The notes under the pieces are model-generated. The model did no database searches and was not told the DNA's origin. It saw only the letters and a program-made list of their open reading frames with translations. From positions 25,785,043 to 25,849,042 of the forward strand of contig CM023539.1 of the NCBI GenBank assembly GCA_013350335.1: DNA of 64,000 nt. Reading direction: 5' to 3'. This document shows, piece by piece, positions 10,684-23,349 of the stretch. The stretch's first letter is position 1; the number at the start of each line of letters is the position of its first letter. Source of the stretch: Chimonanthus salicifolius (lineage: Eukaryota > Streptophyta > Magnoliopsida > Laurales > Calycanthaceae). Made by a program: the position numbers and the translations under genes.

Positions 10684-13600
10684 TGTAACGCCCCGCCCTT
10701 TTTCACTCGCTTTCCCTTTCTCAAAATCAGAGTCTATTTTTCTTTTATAACAAAGAGTGATAGAGAGCGGGCTGTCACGACGGGAGTTAAGTCCGAACTT
10801 TTAAAGTCTGACCCTTAACTGGCCAACCCTATGTGTGCATGGACTAAGTCCATGAAAACAGTTCATACATAACAATATCAACTATGCTGAATAACATCAT
10901 AACTGTAGAATCATAACATGCGGAATAATAATAGAACCAAGTTCTATTCCATTCAAATAACAAAGTACGTCAAGTTCTTAATCATAATTATCCAAATAAA
11001 TATCCAACCATCTAAGTTATTACATGCCCGGAAACTAGTTACTCAAATACATGTCCACAAGTAACTTTATTCAAAATATAAACTAAATCATTTAAGCTCC
11101 TATGCCTGGCCCTCTTTGCGTTCATCGTTCCCCTGGTTTCCTGTGTCATCCCGTAGGATAAAAGTAGGGCGTTAGAATAACGAGCCTACTAGGTATTCCA
11201 GTTAGGGCTAACACATGGTTAGTACAAAACATGCATATAATAATATCATAATGTCAAAACCATATAAACCATGCCATGCAATGATGACAAATGCAATAAG
11301 TCCCACCCATCACATGTACATTTAAGTACCCACCACATTGGTCTTTCGGACGTCCCGATGGAGTGTGGACCCTCCGGTTTATTCCTGATGGAAAAGCACA
11401 TCAAGGTATCCCACATAGGTTTTTCGGACGCTCCGACGGAGTGTGGCCCCTCCGGTTACATATCCTTCACTCCATGCCATGCATAAGATGCCAATGAACC
11501 ACATGCTATTTTATCATATAAACATAGCATTAAAATCACATTTTGAAACATATCCAACACATTTTATTTTATCATATAAACATAGCATTTAAAACTCACA
11601 TTTTGAAACCTATCCTTCGTAATATAATTCATCAAAATAAGATAAAAACATTGTACATTAAACCCATAGTTTCAAAGAGGTGGAATCCTACCAAAGATCA
11701 CTAACGTGTCCTTGTGTCTTTCGTCCGGTAATCGTTCACGATCGTACACACCTTGTGAGGTCCCTGTTACCTTATAGCACATTAATCAATTAAAACATGT
11801 CCCGCTTGATTTACAATATTGTTTAAGTCCATAAACACAATCCTCATGGAGTTCGGCCATACACCATGGCCGAATCCTATGATCTTTCATTTTTTTACTT
11901 ATATTTACAACAATGCCATTCATGGCTAACATAACCTATAATCCAATCTTTTCCTCCATTAACAAATGCCGAAGTCCATGTCTTGATCCACAAATCCATC
12001 TCATGGGGTTTGGCCATACATCATGGCCGAACCCATGATCTTTCCATTTAGGCGATATTTACAAAATTGCCATTGATTCCATCAACTTATGTTTGAGTTC
12101 TAAAACATAGGTCCATTAATTCTACATAATTACCATATTGCCATCCAAGGCTATAATTTGATTATTCTCACCCTTCATCCCTTGGTTTGGTGAATCATTC
12201 ATTAAAATTATACAAAGAACCAAACATGGCCCATTAGCAAGTTCATGGGGTTCGGCCATACACCATGGTTGAACCCTTGATGTTTCTTTTCCAACTTTTC
12301 TTTTAAATGGTTCACCATGTTAGGTCCATAAATCATAAGTCTATACTTGCATCCTCCCTTCATTTAAAATACACATAAACATAAACCCATAAAATTGGTT
12401 CATGGGGTTCGGCCATGTGATGTCTAAGTTCCAATTATATACATTGCATCCATTATTAGAAACTTTCTAAATTTAGCAATCTCATTCTTGAATCCATAAT
12501 TCAAGGTTCCTTCCATAATTAGAAAGTCCATAGTTAGAAAGTCCATAATTAGAAACTTTTTAATTAAGTCTCCACCTTCCAAAAGTAAACTCTTGTGGGG
12601 TTCAGCCATACACCATGGCTGAATCTCACCCATAGAGACAATCCAACCTTTTCCATTCACTTTCTAAATTAATGACAACTTCCATGGGGTTCGGCCATAC
12701 ACCATGGCCGAACCTTATGGTTCAACATCCTCTCTTTAAAAATTATCAATAAAATTCCATGTATCCAAAAACCATCAACCATACATCCATTTAAAAATTA
12801 TCATAATCGTTCCCTAATTCTCATTGATGGAAATCATTATTTCCATTAAACTAAATGATAACTCCTTTTAAAATACAACCAATCTCTTTCCATTTAAACC
12901 CTTTAAAATCATAAACCTACACCTATGATTTTCATCTTCCAATACCATTAAAATAACTAATATTCTTCATGATTTTCAACCCATGAAAATAATTATGTCT
13001 TTCCATAAAATCACCAAAGTCCCTCCATGGGCCCCTATGGTCCATCTTTTCCATTAACACTCTATGATTATTTCCTCAATTTTCTTCCATGGGGTTCGGC
13101 CTTGTACTATGGCCGAACCCTATGGTTCCATATTTCCTCTTTTAAAATCCATCCAAAATATTAACATTCATCTCTTTAATCTTGTTCCATGGGGTTCGGC
13201 CATACACCATGGCCGAACCCTATGGTTCTTTTCTTTTAAACAAAAATTATAAAAACACTTACCGGTTCCGCGACTCCTCCGGTTTCCTCAATTGTTCTTG
13301 CTCTTCCAATCCTTATCTTCCTTGGTCTTTTCCTCATGCTGGCTGCCTTCACTTCCTCTTGTTAATGCCGAGAATGAGAATTGAGAGAGAGAGAATTCGA
13401 CTATGGTGTGTGTCGTGCGCCCTTGCTCCTCTCTTTTTATCAACTTTCAATCGGTCCTAGTTATTTTTAGAAGGTGCCATGCGTCCCTTCTTCGTCTCTT
13501 TTATCAACTTCCATTCGGTCCTATCTTTCTAAGATAGAAAGCAATGTTTTCAGCCGTGCGCCCTTGCTTCCTTTTAGACATTGCCTTAATTAATCTCGCA

Positions 13601-14007
13601 TTGATCCCAATTTAAAAGGTGCTAAGATAATAATTCCCTTATGCCATTTTTTTAATCAAGAAAGACCCTTTTTAAATGATCTATGCGCATCACATAGATA
13701 TGCATATCTCTCATGCGACCAAGCTATCTATAATTATCTCTAGACATTTTCTTTCTTTAATCTTAGATATCTTCTCAAGATATTCTAACATATTAATGTG
13801 GATATAAAAAATCTCACATTCATCTCATGCGCATATCCTTTTTAATTCAACCCCATTTAAATTTTATTGAAACCATTTCCAAAACCGTTGGGTCTTAATT
13901 GGGTAATGACGCAACACTTTACCCATCTACGATCCATATTTAATAATTCACAAATTAAATGGGTAATTTTCATATATATTAATAACTTGAAAATCCGGGG
14001 TGTTATA
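10684..14007 (-). repeat. 3' LTR of Tekay A
   Basis: TGTAACGCCCCGCCC at 10684 to CCGGGGTGTTATA at 14007; the last CA has become TA. It contains the palindrome array listed separately. The open frames at 11271, 12424, 13064 and 13182 translate LTR palindromes and are not genes. Confidence 0.93.
11845..13222. repeat. Palindrome array in the 3' LTR of Tekay A
   Basis: Copies of GGGGTTCGGCCATACAC-CATGGCCGAACCC, an inverted repeat with an 11-12 bp stem, lie near 11850, 12006, 12248, 12597, 12685, 13091 and 13192. Two more are reduced: a half copy near 12410 and an almost completely deleted one near 13027. The intact partners are in the other LTR at 20490 and 21121. Confidence 0.88.
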
Positions 14008-14067
14008 ATACAACCCTGTTTTTAAAATTTTCTTCCCAAAAATCGAGTGAAGTAGGGTTCCAAACAT

Positions 14068-15569
14068 TTACATAAATAGCTCAAGATGAGCTTTTCTCAT
14101 TTTCGACTCGAGTTCCCATGTGGCTTCCTCAATGCCATGTCGATCCCATACCACCTTGACAAACTGGATCGCTCGGTTCCGTAATACCCTTTGTTCTGTG
14201 TCCACCACTCGGACAGGCTTTTCGACGTATGTCACGTCGCTTTGTACCTCTATATCTTGTATGTTCAGCACATGAGAAGGATCAGGATTGTACTTCCTCA
14301 ACATCGATATATGGAACACATCGTGCAAAGATGCCAACTGTGATGGGAGTGCCAATTGATAGGCCACGTCCCCCATCCTTCGTATGATTGAAAACGGTCC
14401 CACATTTCTTGGCGATAGTTTCCCCTTCTTTCCAAATCTCATGTGTCCCTTTCGTGGCGAGACTTTCAAGAATACCATGTCTCCCACTTCAAATTCAAGG
14501 AACCTCCTCCTCTTGTCAGCATAGCTCTTGTTATGACTCTGCGCAGTCAATAGATGTTGCCGTATCAACTGTATCTGTGATGTAGTCTCTACAACCAACT
14601 CAAGTCCAATTAGTGCAGGCTCACCGGCCTCTGTCCAGCACACTGGTGATCTACATGGTCTACCATATAATGCCTCAAATGGAGCCATCTGGAGGTTTGC
14701 TTGGTAACTGTTGTTGTATGAGAATTCTACCAACGGCAAGTGATCTTTCCATCCACCCTTGAAATCTAACATACATGCTCTCAGCATATCATCCAATGTA
14801 TGTATTGTCCTCTCAGACTGCCCATCAGTCTGAGGATGGAATGCTGTGCTCGTCAGTAGGTCTGTTCCCATGGCCGCCTGCATGCTCTGCCATACTTTGC
14901 CGGTGAATCGACCATCTCTGTTGGACACAATAGTCTGAGGAATATCATGCAATCTGATGATATCCTTGATATACCGCCGACCTAAAGTCTCAGATGAGTC
15001 CATCATCTTAATAGGAAGAAAATGTGCAGACTTGGTCAGTCTGTCTACCACGACCCATATCGCATCGTTGCCCTTTGATGACCTTGGCAACCATGTTACA
15101 AAATCCATGGAGATGTGCTCCCATTTCCATTCCGACACTGGTAAGGGTTTGAGTAACCCTGGTGGCTTCTGATGTTCCGTCTTAACCTGCTGACACGTTA
15201 AGCAATGAGCCACAAATTCTGCCACGTCCTTCTTGAATCTGTGCCACCAGTAATGTCTCTTCAGGTCGTGATACATCTTGGTACTGCCCGGATGAATAAG
15301 AGTTTGGTCTGATGTGCCTCAACCAGTAACTCTTTTCTGTAGCTCTTAGGTACATATATCCTTCCTCGGAATACAAGACCTTGTCCTGGTCGTAACTCCC
15401 ATTCCAGTATGACTTCACCAGTAGACATCTTGGTCCATATCTCCTCCACTTCCGGGTCTGTTCGCTGTTCCTGTTCAATCTTGGTAACCATGTTGGACCG
15501 TATGATCAAATTGTACATACTCCCATGGTTATTGATATATGAATTGAACTCTCGAATGGTATTCAACAT
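14068..15569 (-). pseudogene. Tekay A integrase with chromodomain
   Basis: The 402-codon frame 14068-15276 contains the integrase core and tail. The zinc-binding part is split: HQTK in the frame 15261-15569, then HCLTCQQ after a one-base shift near 15300. In the core the first catalytic Asp is in MDFVTWLP and the Glu is in GQSER. The second Asp is replaced, VSNRDGRF in place of the usual VSDRD. The C-terminus (VKVVWDRHGIEEATWELE) is a chromodomain of the type chromoviruses use to target chromatin. Loss of the Asp should abolish strand transfer. Confidence 0.9.
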
Positions 15570-15575
15570 CTCCCA

Positions 15576-16792
15576 TTATGTCCTGATCAAACATGCCACT
15601 GATGCATGTGATATGCGGCTAAGGGCATCCGCTACCTTGTTCGCCTTGCCAGGGTGATAACGTAGTGCGAACTCATAATCCGCCAAATATTCCATCCATC
15701 TGCGTTGCCTTAGGTTGAGCTCTTTCTGATCAAACAAGTATTTCAAGCTCTTATGATCTGAAAACACTTCAAATTTCTCGCCATAAAGATAATGTCTCTA
15801 GCTTTTGAGAGTGAAGACCACTGCGGCTAGTTCAAGATCGTACGTAGGATAGAGGCGTTCATGTATTTTCAGTTGTCTTGAACCATAAGCCACCACACGA
15901 TGAGTTTCACTAAGGACACACCCGAGTCCCTCTCCTGAAGCGTCGCATTCTACCTCATAACCCTTGCCTCTTTCCGGCAAAATTAAGATAGTTGCAGTTG
16001 TAAGTCTATTTTCAGCTCTTCAAATCTCCGGTTGCACAAATCTGACCACTCAAATTTGACTCCTTTCTGAGTGAGTCCGGTCAGTGGAGATGCAATCTTG
16101 GAGAAATCCATAATAAATTTCCTGTAGTAACCAGCCAATCCCAAAAAACTACGGATCTCGTTTACATTCTTTGGTGCTTTCCATTCTCCCACTGCCGCCA
16201 CTTTAGCCAGATCCACGGCTATACCATCTTCTGATATAACATGCCCCAGAAAGTTAACCTTAGGCAGCTAGAATTCACACTTGCTGGCTTTTGCATATAA
16301 CTTGTTCTTTGTCAAAGTGTCCAAAACTATCCTCAGGTGCTCAGCATGTTCTTCCTGAGTTTTGGAATATATCAAAATATCATCAATAAATACAATGACA
16401 AATTGGTCCAAGTAAGGACGAAAAATCCTGTTCATAAGATCCATGAACACAGCAGGTGCATTGGTGAGTCCAAACGGCATGACTACAAACTCAAATAGTC
16501 CATACCGCGTTCTGAAGGCTATCTTTTCTATGTCCTCCTCCCTAACTCGGATTTAATGGTATCCGGACATCAGATCAATCTTAGAGAAATAACTGGAACT
16601 CTAAGTTGATCAAATAAATCGTCGATCCTAGGTAGAAGGTACTTGTTTCTGACCGTCAGCTGGTTCAGTTTTCGGTAGTCCACACACATACGGAGTGAAC
16701 CATCCTTTTTCTTCACAAATAAAACCAGAGCTCCCAAGTCAATGTACTGTTCCGAATGCACCTTAGTCTAAGCAGTTCATCAATTTGCTTCT
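15576..16792 (-). pseudogene. Tekay A reverse transcriptase and RNase H, fragmented
   Basis: Pieces in several frames keep the expected order. [20 protein letters not shown] (16570-16761) is the RT fingers. [20 protein letters not shown] and the catalytic FIDD (16268-16480) are the palm. SFLGLAGYYRKFI (15983-16216) is the connection. [13 protein letters not shown] with YDLELAAVV (15798-15980) and [13 protein letters not shown] (15576-15767) are RNase H. The catalytic Asp pair of RT and the RNase H Asp/Glu are still visible, but at least four frameshifts or stops separate the pieces. Confidence 0.9.
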
Positions 16793-17974
16793 TTAACTCG
16801 GACATCTCTGCTGGTGCCTCCGGTAATGTGGTAATGACACTGGTGCAGTGCAAGGATACAGCTTGATTTCAAAATTGATCTCCCTCATGGGAGGCAAGTT
16901 GGGGAGTTCTGTTGGGAATACATCTGCATAATCCTTTACTATTACTGGAAGTTCAGCCACCGGTGCCTTGTTGATTCTGATACTGTTCAATACTAGGTGA
17001 TTCAACCCTTCATACAGTCTACTTTGTTTGTCAGTACGCACCACATGTTGTTTTCCCTCGGGTGGCCAAAATGTTACCCTACGGAGATAACAATCAATGT
17101 TGGCCTTAAAGCTAGCCAACCAGTCCATGCTGAAAATAATATCATATTCTGACATATCGAGTACCAAATAATTGAACTCAAATATGAGTCCAGCAAGCTC
17201 AGTATTCACTGCTGTGCATATAAGCCCCAATGATGTGTCTCCAACGGGGGATACAATGGTAAGTGATGTGGACAGTTTTTGTACTAAAGTTCCAATTGCA
17301 GATATGAATGCAGCAGATATGAAAGAGTGAGATGCTCTAGAATCAAATAAAGCAAAGGCGTAGGAACTACTGATTACCGCCATACCTTGAATCACAGAGT
17401 GATCCTCTACTGCTGGAGGTGCTAAGGTGAATAACCGTCCAGATCCTATAGGCGACCGTCCCACCTGATTAGATATCCTGCCTCCTCGTGAATTAGCTGG
17501 CCTAACTGGTGGACGAGATGAACCTCTGGAATATGAGGGTTTGTTGAGTTGTGGACATTCCCTCTTAAAATGGCCCGACTGATCACAATGGAAGCAGTTG
17601 TTCACCCCTCTAGGAGCCTGAGTGACTGATACAGATGGGGAAGGATGATTGGGACGAAAGCCCCCTGTTGATCCAGTGGATGGTGAGGGTCTGCTAGAGT
17701 TCAGTCGGAACCTCTTATTGGGCTGAAATGTACCCCTCCCACTCTGAGCTCGGTGATTATCAAAACGCGTTAACTTAGCCATCTCTTGCTCTGCTATAGT
17801 GGCCCTGCTAACCACCTCTGCCAGTGTAACTGCTTTGAATATAGTTACCTTGGCCCTTATGCTAGGCCGAAGGCCCCACTCAAACTTGCGTGCCCTTCGA
17901 TACTCTGTATCCACCATATAAAATGCATATACAGACAAACTGAGAAACTCCTGGTGGTACTCTGCCACCGTCAT
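16793..17974 (-). pseudogene. Tekay A gag C-terminus, zinc knuckle and protease
   Basis: This 393-codon frame continues gag (VDTEYRRARKFEWGLRPSIR). It holds a complete CX2CX4HX4C knuckle, CFHCDQSGHFKREC, then a retropepsin-like domain. The protease active site reads FALFDSRASHSF instead of DSGASHSF, so the conserved Gly is Arg. The frame ends at the linker into RT (INFEIKLYP). Confidence 0.9.
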
Positions 17975-18577
17975 GGTACCTTATACCAAAGATAGAAAAG
18001 GTTGAGTCTGGCTCTCCTTCTCCTCCTCAGGAAAATAATGTTCCAAGAAGGTAGCTGAGAACTGTTCCCAAGTCATTGCAGTCATCTCTCTTTCCGGAAG
18101 AAGTGCTCGCTGCTTCTCTATCACCTCCCACCATTTACCAGCATCGTCGATCAGTTGTGACGTGGCCAATAATATTTTGTCAGGATGATTCGAAATCTTG
18201 AGTAGGGTCAGGATCTATGTGATCTTCTTCAGCCAGTTTTCCTCTCCGACAGCCCCTTCTCTCCCTTTGAAGTAAAGAGGGCGTTGTTGCTGAAAGTCCC
18301 TGACCATGCTCCTGTCATTGGTCTCCTTGGTGGTTCCATTCTCGTTTAAGTGTTGTTGGAGCACTGAAGTGACCACCGCTTAAACCAAGTTTTGCAGTTC
18401 AGGAGGCACCATCGGTATGTTCACGCTGCTTTCTTCTTCCTCCTCTTGGTGGGATGGTTGTTATTCCTCTTCTTGATGAGATTGTTGTTCTTCCTCATTT
18501 CGAGGTTGTTCTACCTCATCTTCAGCTCCATTTAGGTTTTTTCGGGTATTTCTCCTTGGCCTTCCCCTTGGAGCCAT
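17975..18577 (-). pseudogene. Tekay A gag N-terminus
   Basis: The likely gag start is ATG at 18577 (MAPRGRPRRNTRKNLNGAED), 263 bp inside the LTR. Two early stops, both explained by CAA-to-TAA-like changes, break an acidic Glu/Gln-rich stretch. The conserved part, LLATSQLIDDAGKWWEV, is in the frame 17981-18169, and a frameshift separates it from the 17974 frame. Confidence 0.85.
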
Positions 18578-18839
18578 TTTTCCCTAATCCATTGAAAAAT
18601 ATCATGACTTAGTTTCCATCATAAAAATTTGTATTTCCTACTTTTTTTGAGGGAAAATTTCCAAATAAGCACTCTTGATTTTTGCTTTGTTTCTGGGGAA
18701 ATATATCATATGTTGCTATGTTTGATAATCCAATTATTTTGACTGTACTTCCTTTGCTATCATCCGTCTGAGTCTAACGACGTAAATTAATGCACGGGGT
18801 CAGATTAATTTACTCCAAACGATTCAATGTTTCTGGTTC

Positions 18840-18851
18840 GCTCTAATACCT
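18840..18851 (-). other. Primer-binding site of Tekay A
   Basis: The reverse complement reads AGGTATTAGAGC against the initiator-Met consensus TGGTATCAGAGC (two mismatches). It lies 2 bp from the LTR boundary at 18854, which fixes the element's orientation. Confidence 0.85.
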
Positions 18852-18853
18852 AC

Positions 18854-21800
18854 TGTAACGCCCCGCCCTTTTTCACTCTCTTTCCCTTTCCGAAAATCAG
18901 AGTCTATATTTTTTTTTTATAACAAAGAGTGATGAGAGCAGGATTTCACGACGCGAGCTAAGTCCGAACTTATAAAGTCTGACCCTTAACTGGCCAACCC
19001 TATGTGTGCATGGACTAAGTCCATGAAAACAGTTCACACATAACAATATCAACATGCGGAATAACATCATAACTGCAGAATCATAACATGCGGAATAATA
19101 ATAGAACCAAGTTATATTCCATTCAGATAGCAAAGTACGTCAAGTCCTTAATCATAATTATCCAAATAAACATCCAACCATCTAAGTTATTACATGCCCG
19201 GAAACTACTTACTCAAATACATGTCCATAAGTAACTTTATTCAAAATATAAACTAAATCATCCAAGCTCCTATGCCTAGCCCTCCTTGCGTTCATCGTTC
19301 CCCTGATTTCCTGTGTCATCCCCTAGGGTAGAAGTAGGGCGTTAGAACAACGCGCCCAGTAGGTATTCCAGTTATGGCTAACACATAGTTAGTACAAAAC
19401 ATGCACATAATAATATCATAATGTCAAAACCATATAAACCATGCCATGCAATGATGACAAATGCAATGAGTCCCACCCACCACATAGGTCTTTCGGACGC
19501 CCCGACGGAGTGTGGACCCTCCGGTTTCTTCCTGATGGAAAAGCACATCAAGGTATCCCACATAGGTTTTTCGGACGCCCCAACAGAGTGTGGCCTCTCC
19601 GGTTACATATCCTTCACCCCATGCCATGCATGAGATGCCAATGAACCACATGTTATTTTATCATATAAACATAGCATTAAAATCACATTTTGAAACATAT
19701 CCAACACATGTTATTTTATCATATAAACATAGCATTTAAAACTCACATTTTGAAACCTATCCTTCGTAATATAATTCATCAAAATAAGATAAAAACATTG
19801 TACATTAAACCCATGGTTTCAAAGAGGTGGAATCCTACCAAAGATCACTAACGTGTCCTTGTGTCTTTCGTCCGGTAATCGTTCACGATCGTACACACCT
19901 TGTGAGGTCCCGTTACCTTATAGCACATTAATCAATTAAAACATGTCCCGCTTGATTTACAATATTGTTTAAGTCCATAAACACAATCCTCATGGAGTTC
20001 GGCCATACACTATGGCCGAATCCATGATCTTTCATTTTTTTACTTATATTTACAACAATGCCATTCATGGCTAACATAACCCATAATCCAATCTTTTCCT
20101 CCATTAACAAATGCCTAAGTCCATGTCTTGATCCACAAATCCGAACCCATGATCTTGCCATTGATTCCATCAACTTATGTTTGAGTTCTAAAACATAGGT
20201 CCATTAATTTTACATAATTACCATATTGCCATCCAAGGCTATAATTTCATTATTCTCACCCTTCATCCCTTGGTTTGGTGAACCATTCAATAAAATTATA
20301 CAAAGACCCAAACACAGCCATTAACAAGTTCATGGGTTCGGCCATACACCATGGCCGAACCCTTGATGTTTCTTTTCCAACTTTTCTTTTAAATGGTTCA
20401 CCATGTTAGGTCCACAAACCATAAGTCTATACTTGCATCCTCTCTTCATTTAAAATACACATAAACATAAACCCATAAAATTGGTTCATCGGGTTCGGCC
20501 ATACACATGGCCGAACCCATGATGTCTAAGTTCCAATTATATACATTGCATCCATTATTAGAAACATTCTAAATTTAGCAATCCCATTATTGAATCCATA
20601 ATTCAAGGTTCCTTCCATAATTAGAAGTCCATAGTTAGAAAATCCATAATTAGAAACTTTCTAATTTAATCTCCACCTTCCAAAAATAAACCTTTGTGAG
20701 GTTCATGGCCGCTGAACCTCACCCATAGAGACAATCCAACCTTTTCCATTCACTTTCTAAATTAATGACAATTTCCATAGGGTTCGGCCATACACCATGG
20801 CCGAACCCTATGGTTCAACATCCTCTCTTTAAAAATTATCAATAAAATTCCATGTATCCAAAAACCATCAACCATACATCCATTTAAACATTATCATAAT
20901 CGTTCCCTAATTCTCATTGATGGAAATCATTATTTCCATTAAACTAAATGATAACTCCTTTTAAAATATAACCAATCTCTTTCCATTTAAACCCTTTAAA
21001 ATAATAAACCTACACCTATGATTTTCATCTTCCAATTCCATTTAAATAACTAATATTCTTCATGGTTTTCAACCCATAAAAATAATCATGTCTTTCCATA
21101 AAATCACCAAAGTCCCTCCATGGGGTTCGGCCATGCACCATGGCCGAACCCTATCGTCCATCTTTTCCATTAACACTCTATGATTATTTCCTCAATTTTC
21201 TTCCATGGGGTTCGGCCTTGTACTATGGCCGAACCCTACGGTTCCATATTTCCTCTTTTAAAATCCATACAAAATATTAACATTCGTCCCTTTAATCTTG
21301 TTCCATGGGGTTCGGCCATACACCATGGCCGAACCCTATGGTTCTTTTCTTTTAAACAAAAATTATAAAATCACTTACCAGTTCCGCGACTCCTCCGGTT
21401 TTCCCTCGGTTGTTCTTGTTCTTCCAATCCTTCTCTTCCTTGGTCTTTTCCTCTTGCTGGCTGCCTTCTCTTCCTCTTATTAATGCCGAGAATGAGAATT
21501 GAGAGAGAGAGAATTCGGCTATGGTGTGTGCCATGCGCCCTTGCTCCTCTCTTTTTATCAACTTCCAATTGGTCCTAGTTTTTTTTAGAAGGTGCCATGC
21601 GCCCCTTCTTCCTCTCTTTTATCAACTTCCATTCGGTCCTATCTTTTTAAGATAGCAAATAATGTTTTCAGCCGTGCGCCCTTGCTTCCTTTTAGACATT
21701 GCCTTAATTAATCTCCCATTGATCCAAATTTAAAAGGTGCTAAGATAATAATTCCCTTATGCCATTTTTTTAATCAAGAGAGCCCCTTTTTAAATGATCT

Positions 21801-22127
21801 ATGTGCATCACATAGATATGCATATCTCTCATGCGACCAAACCATCTATATTTATCTCTAGACATCTTCTTTATTTAATCTTAGATATCTTCTCAAGATA
21901 TTCTAACATATTAATGTGGATATAAAAAATCCCACATTCATCTCATGCGCATATCCTTTTTAATTCAACCTCATTTAAATTTTATTGAAACCATTTCCAA
22001 AACCGTTGGGTCTTATTTGGGCAATGACCCAACACTTTACCCATCTACGATCCATATTTAATAATTCACAAATTAAATGGGCAATTTTCATATATATATT
22101 AATAACTTGAAAATCCGGGGTGTTACA
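18854..22127 (-). repeat. 5' LTR of Tekay A
   Basis: TGTAACGCCCCGCCC at 18854 to CCGGGGTGTTACA at 22127, 3274 bp. It is collinear with 10684-14007, with scattered substitutions and indels. Several of the indels remove or restore whole palindromes. Confidence 0.95.
19993..21339. repeat. Palindrome array in the 5' LTR of Tekay A
   Basis: GGTTCGGCCAT...ATGGCCGAACC inverted repeats lie near 19997, 20335, 20490, 20781, 21124, 21209 and 21307. A degenerate copy is at 20699, and only a stub remains near 20141. Stems are 10-14 bp with 3-6 bp loops. Spacing is irregular, 85-340 bp. Confidence 0.88.
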
Positions 22128-23349
22128 GTAACTATTTCTAGTTGATGTGTGCTTCTCTAAGATCCACCCAATGTGTGCCCAATTTAATCCCGACGCTCCG
22201 CCTTGTAGCCCTTGTTGAGCAATCACAATCTCAGGGTGACTAGGAAATTGGTTCTACCAATATCTATCCTAGTTGATTATCCTTTCCCCCCTCTCTCTCA
22301 CAAACTCAATCCATATGATTGGTTGCACTAGATTTCCCAAGTGTAGGCATAAGAGAGAGAGTGATCCTTTTGTTGGCCCTTGTGCAAGCTCACTGATAAT
22401 GATGAGAGTCCAACGAATTTGCCAAAAGATATCAATTGGTTGCACAAAGATTGATATTTATAGAGAAGGCAATCAGTTTTTCAGGACAATCCGGTGCTGA
22501 CAGGTTGGGCGCACCGAGGGGTCGGTGACTAAAAATATTACCGTTCAACTACCCAACTGTTGAACATTAAATGCACTTTCAACGACACAATTTATATCTG
22601 ACCAACAGTTTTGTGTTACCGACGGGTCGACAGTCATGGCATCGAGAGGTCAATCCATACGAGAGGCTCGGTCTTGGCAACACCATGTTGACAGAGTTTC
22701 AAGTTCAGAAACTAGTCTTACCCAGAACAACTTGTCGCCCTTTATCGAGCTGTCGGTCCTGCTACTTTCGACCGGTCTGTATTACCGATATGTCTGTTTT
22801 CTCAAAAGTCCACCTGAGTTTTAAATTCTAGAACTCATAAGTATTTACCGAAGAGTCGTTGACCACGAGGGGTCGTTCCAGCCTTTCCCCGAGGGGTCGG
22901 TATATAAAAGACTCTCGATCAGAGACATACCCAGAATGACAGTTTAATGTTCCATAACCTTTTTCAATCTGGTCGACCAGTCTATGACCACGATGGGTCA
23001 ATCCTGTCTCCACCTAGGGGTCTGTGAGAATGACTGGTCGAGTTGACAGTAAACTTAATTCATATTTCCAAGTTCCCTTCCAATTCACTGTCAAGCTTCC
23101 TCTCTAGGCTTTTTATGATTTTACCGTTTATTCAACTAAGCTTAGGAATGGTCCTCCTACGGAGTGTGTACCACCTAAAGCCATCTATGGTCAAATACTT
23201 GTTTTGTGATTGCCATAACCATGAACTTTAATCCGGTGGAGCATTATCTTCAATCTTGATCACCTTGAGTCTTCAAGCTTCAAACAAGTGCTTCTTCCCG
23301 AGTTATGGAATTGACAAACATAGGGACTCAGCAAGCCGGGGCACTAACA
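22128..23349 (-). repeat. SIRE-like LTR, U3 side (continuation of 10018-10683)
   Basis: It starts with the right GTAAC duplication and continues the SIRE LTR exactly where 10683 stopped, matching 40905 onward (GTTGATGTGTGCTTCT). It ends GGGGCACTAACA at 23349. CCGAGGGGTCGG-type dyads lie at 22515, 22875-22900 and elsewhere. Confidence 0.9.

Larger units (their letters stand above)
10684..22127 (-). mobile_element. Full-length Tekay-type (chromovirus) gypsy element, family A
   Basis: The element has long direct LTRs (3324 and 3274 bp), ends TGTAACG...TGTTACA, and a perfect 5-bp target duplication GTAAC at 10679-10683 and 22128-22132. It has an initiator-Met primer site and one degenerate gag-pol with the domain order gag, CCHC knuckle, protease, reverse transcriptase, RNase H, integrase, chromodomain. 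The TGTAACACCCC LTR start (read on the - strand) and the C-terminal chromodomain fit the Tekay/Del clade. It is inserted in a SIRE LTR, so it is younger than that LTR. The LTRs differ by many substitutions and small indels, so the insertion is not recent. No intact frame remains. Confidence 0.95.

Noticed and set aside
11845..13222. CRISPR-like array (short repeats, irregular unique spacers)
   Set aside because: The repeats are inverted repeats inside a plant LTR, spacing is irregular (85-340 bp), and no cas gene exists. The same array is in the partner LTR.
13064..13460. Conserved peptides such as FHGVRPCTMAEPYGS in several frames, also at 21180-21483
   Set aside because: They are translations of the LTR palindromes and repeat because the DNA repeats. 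There is no codon-level sign of selection.
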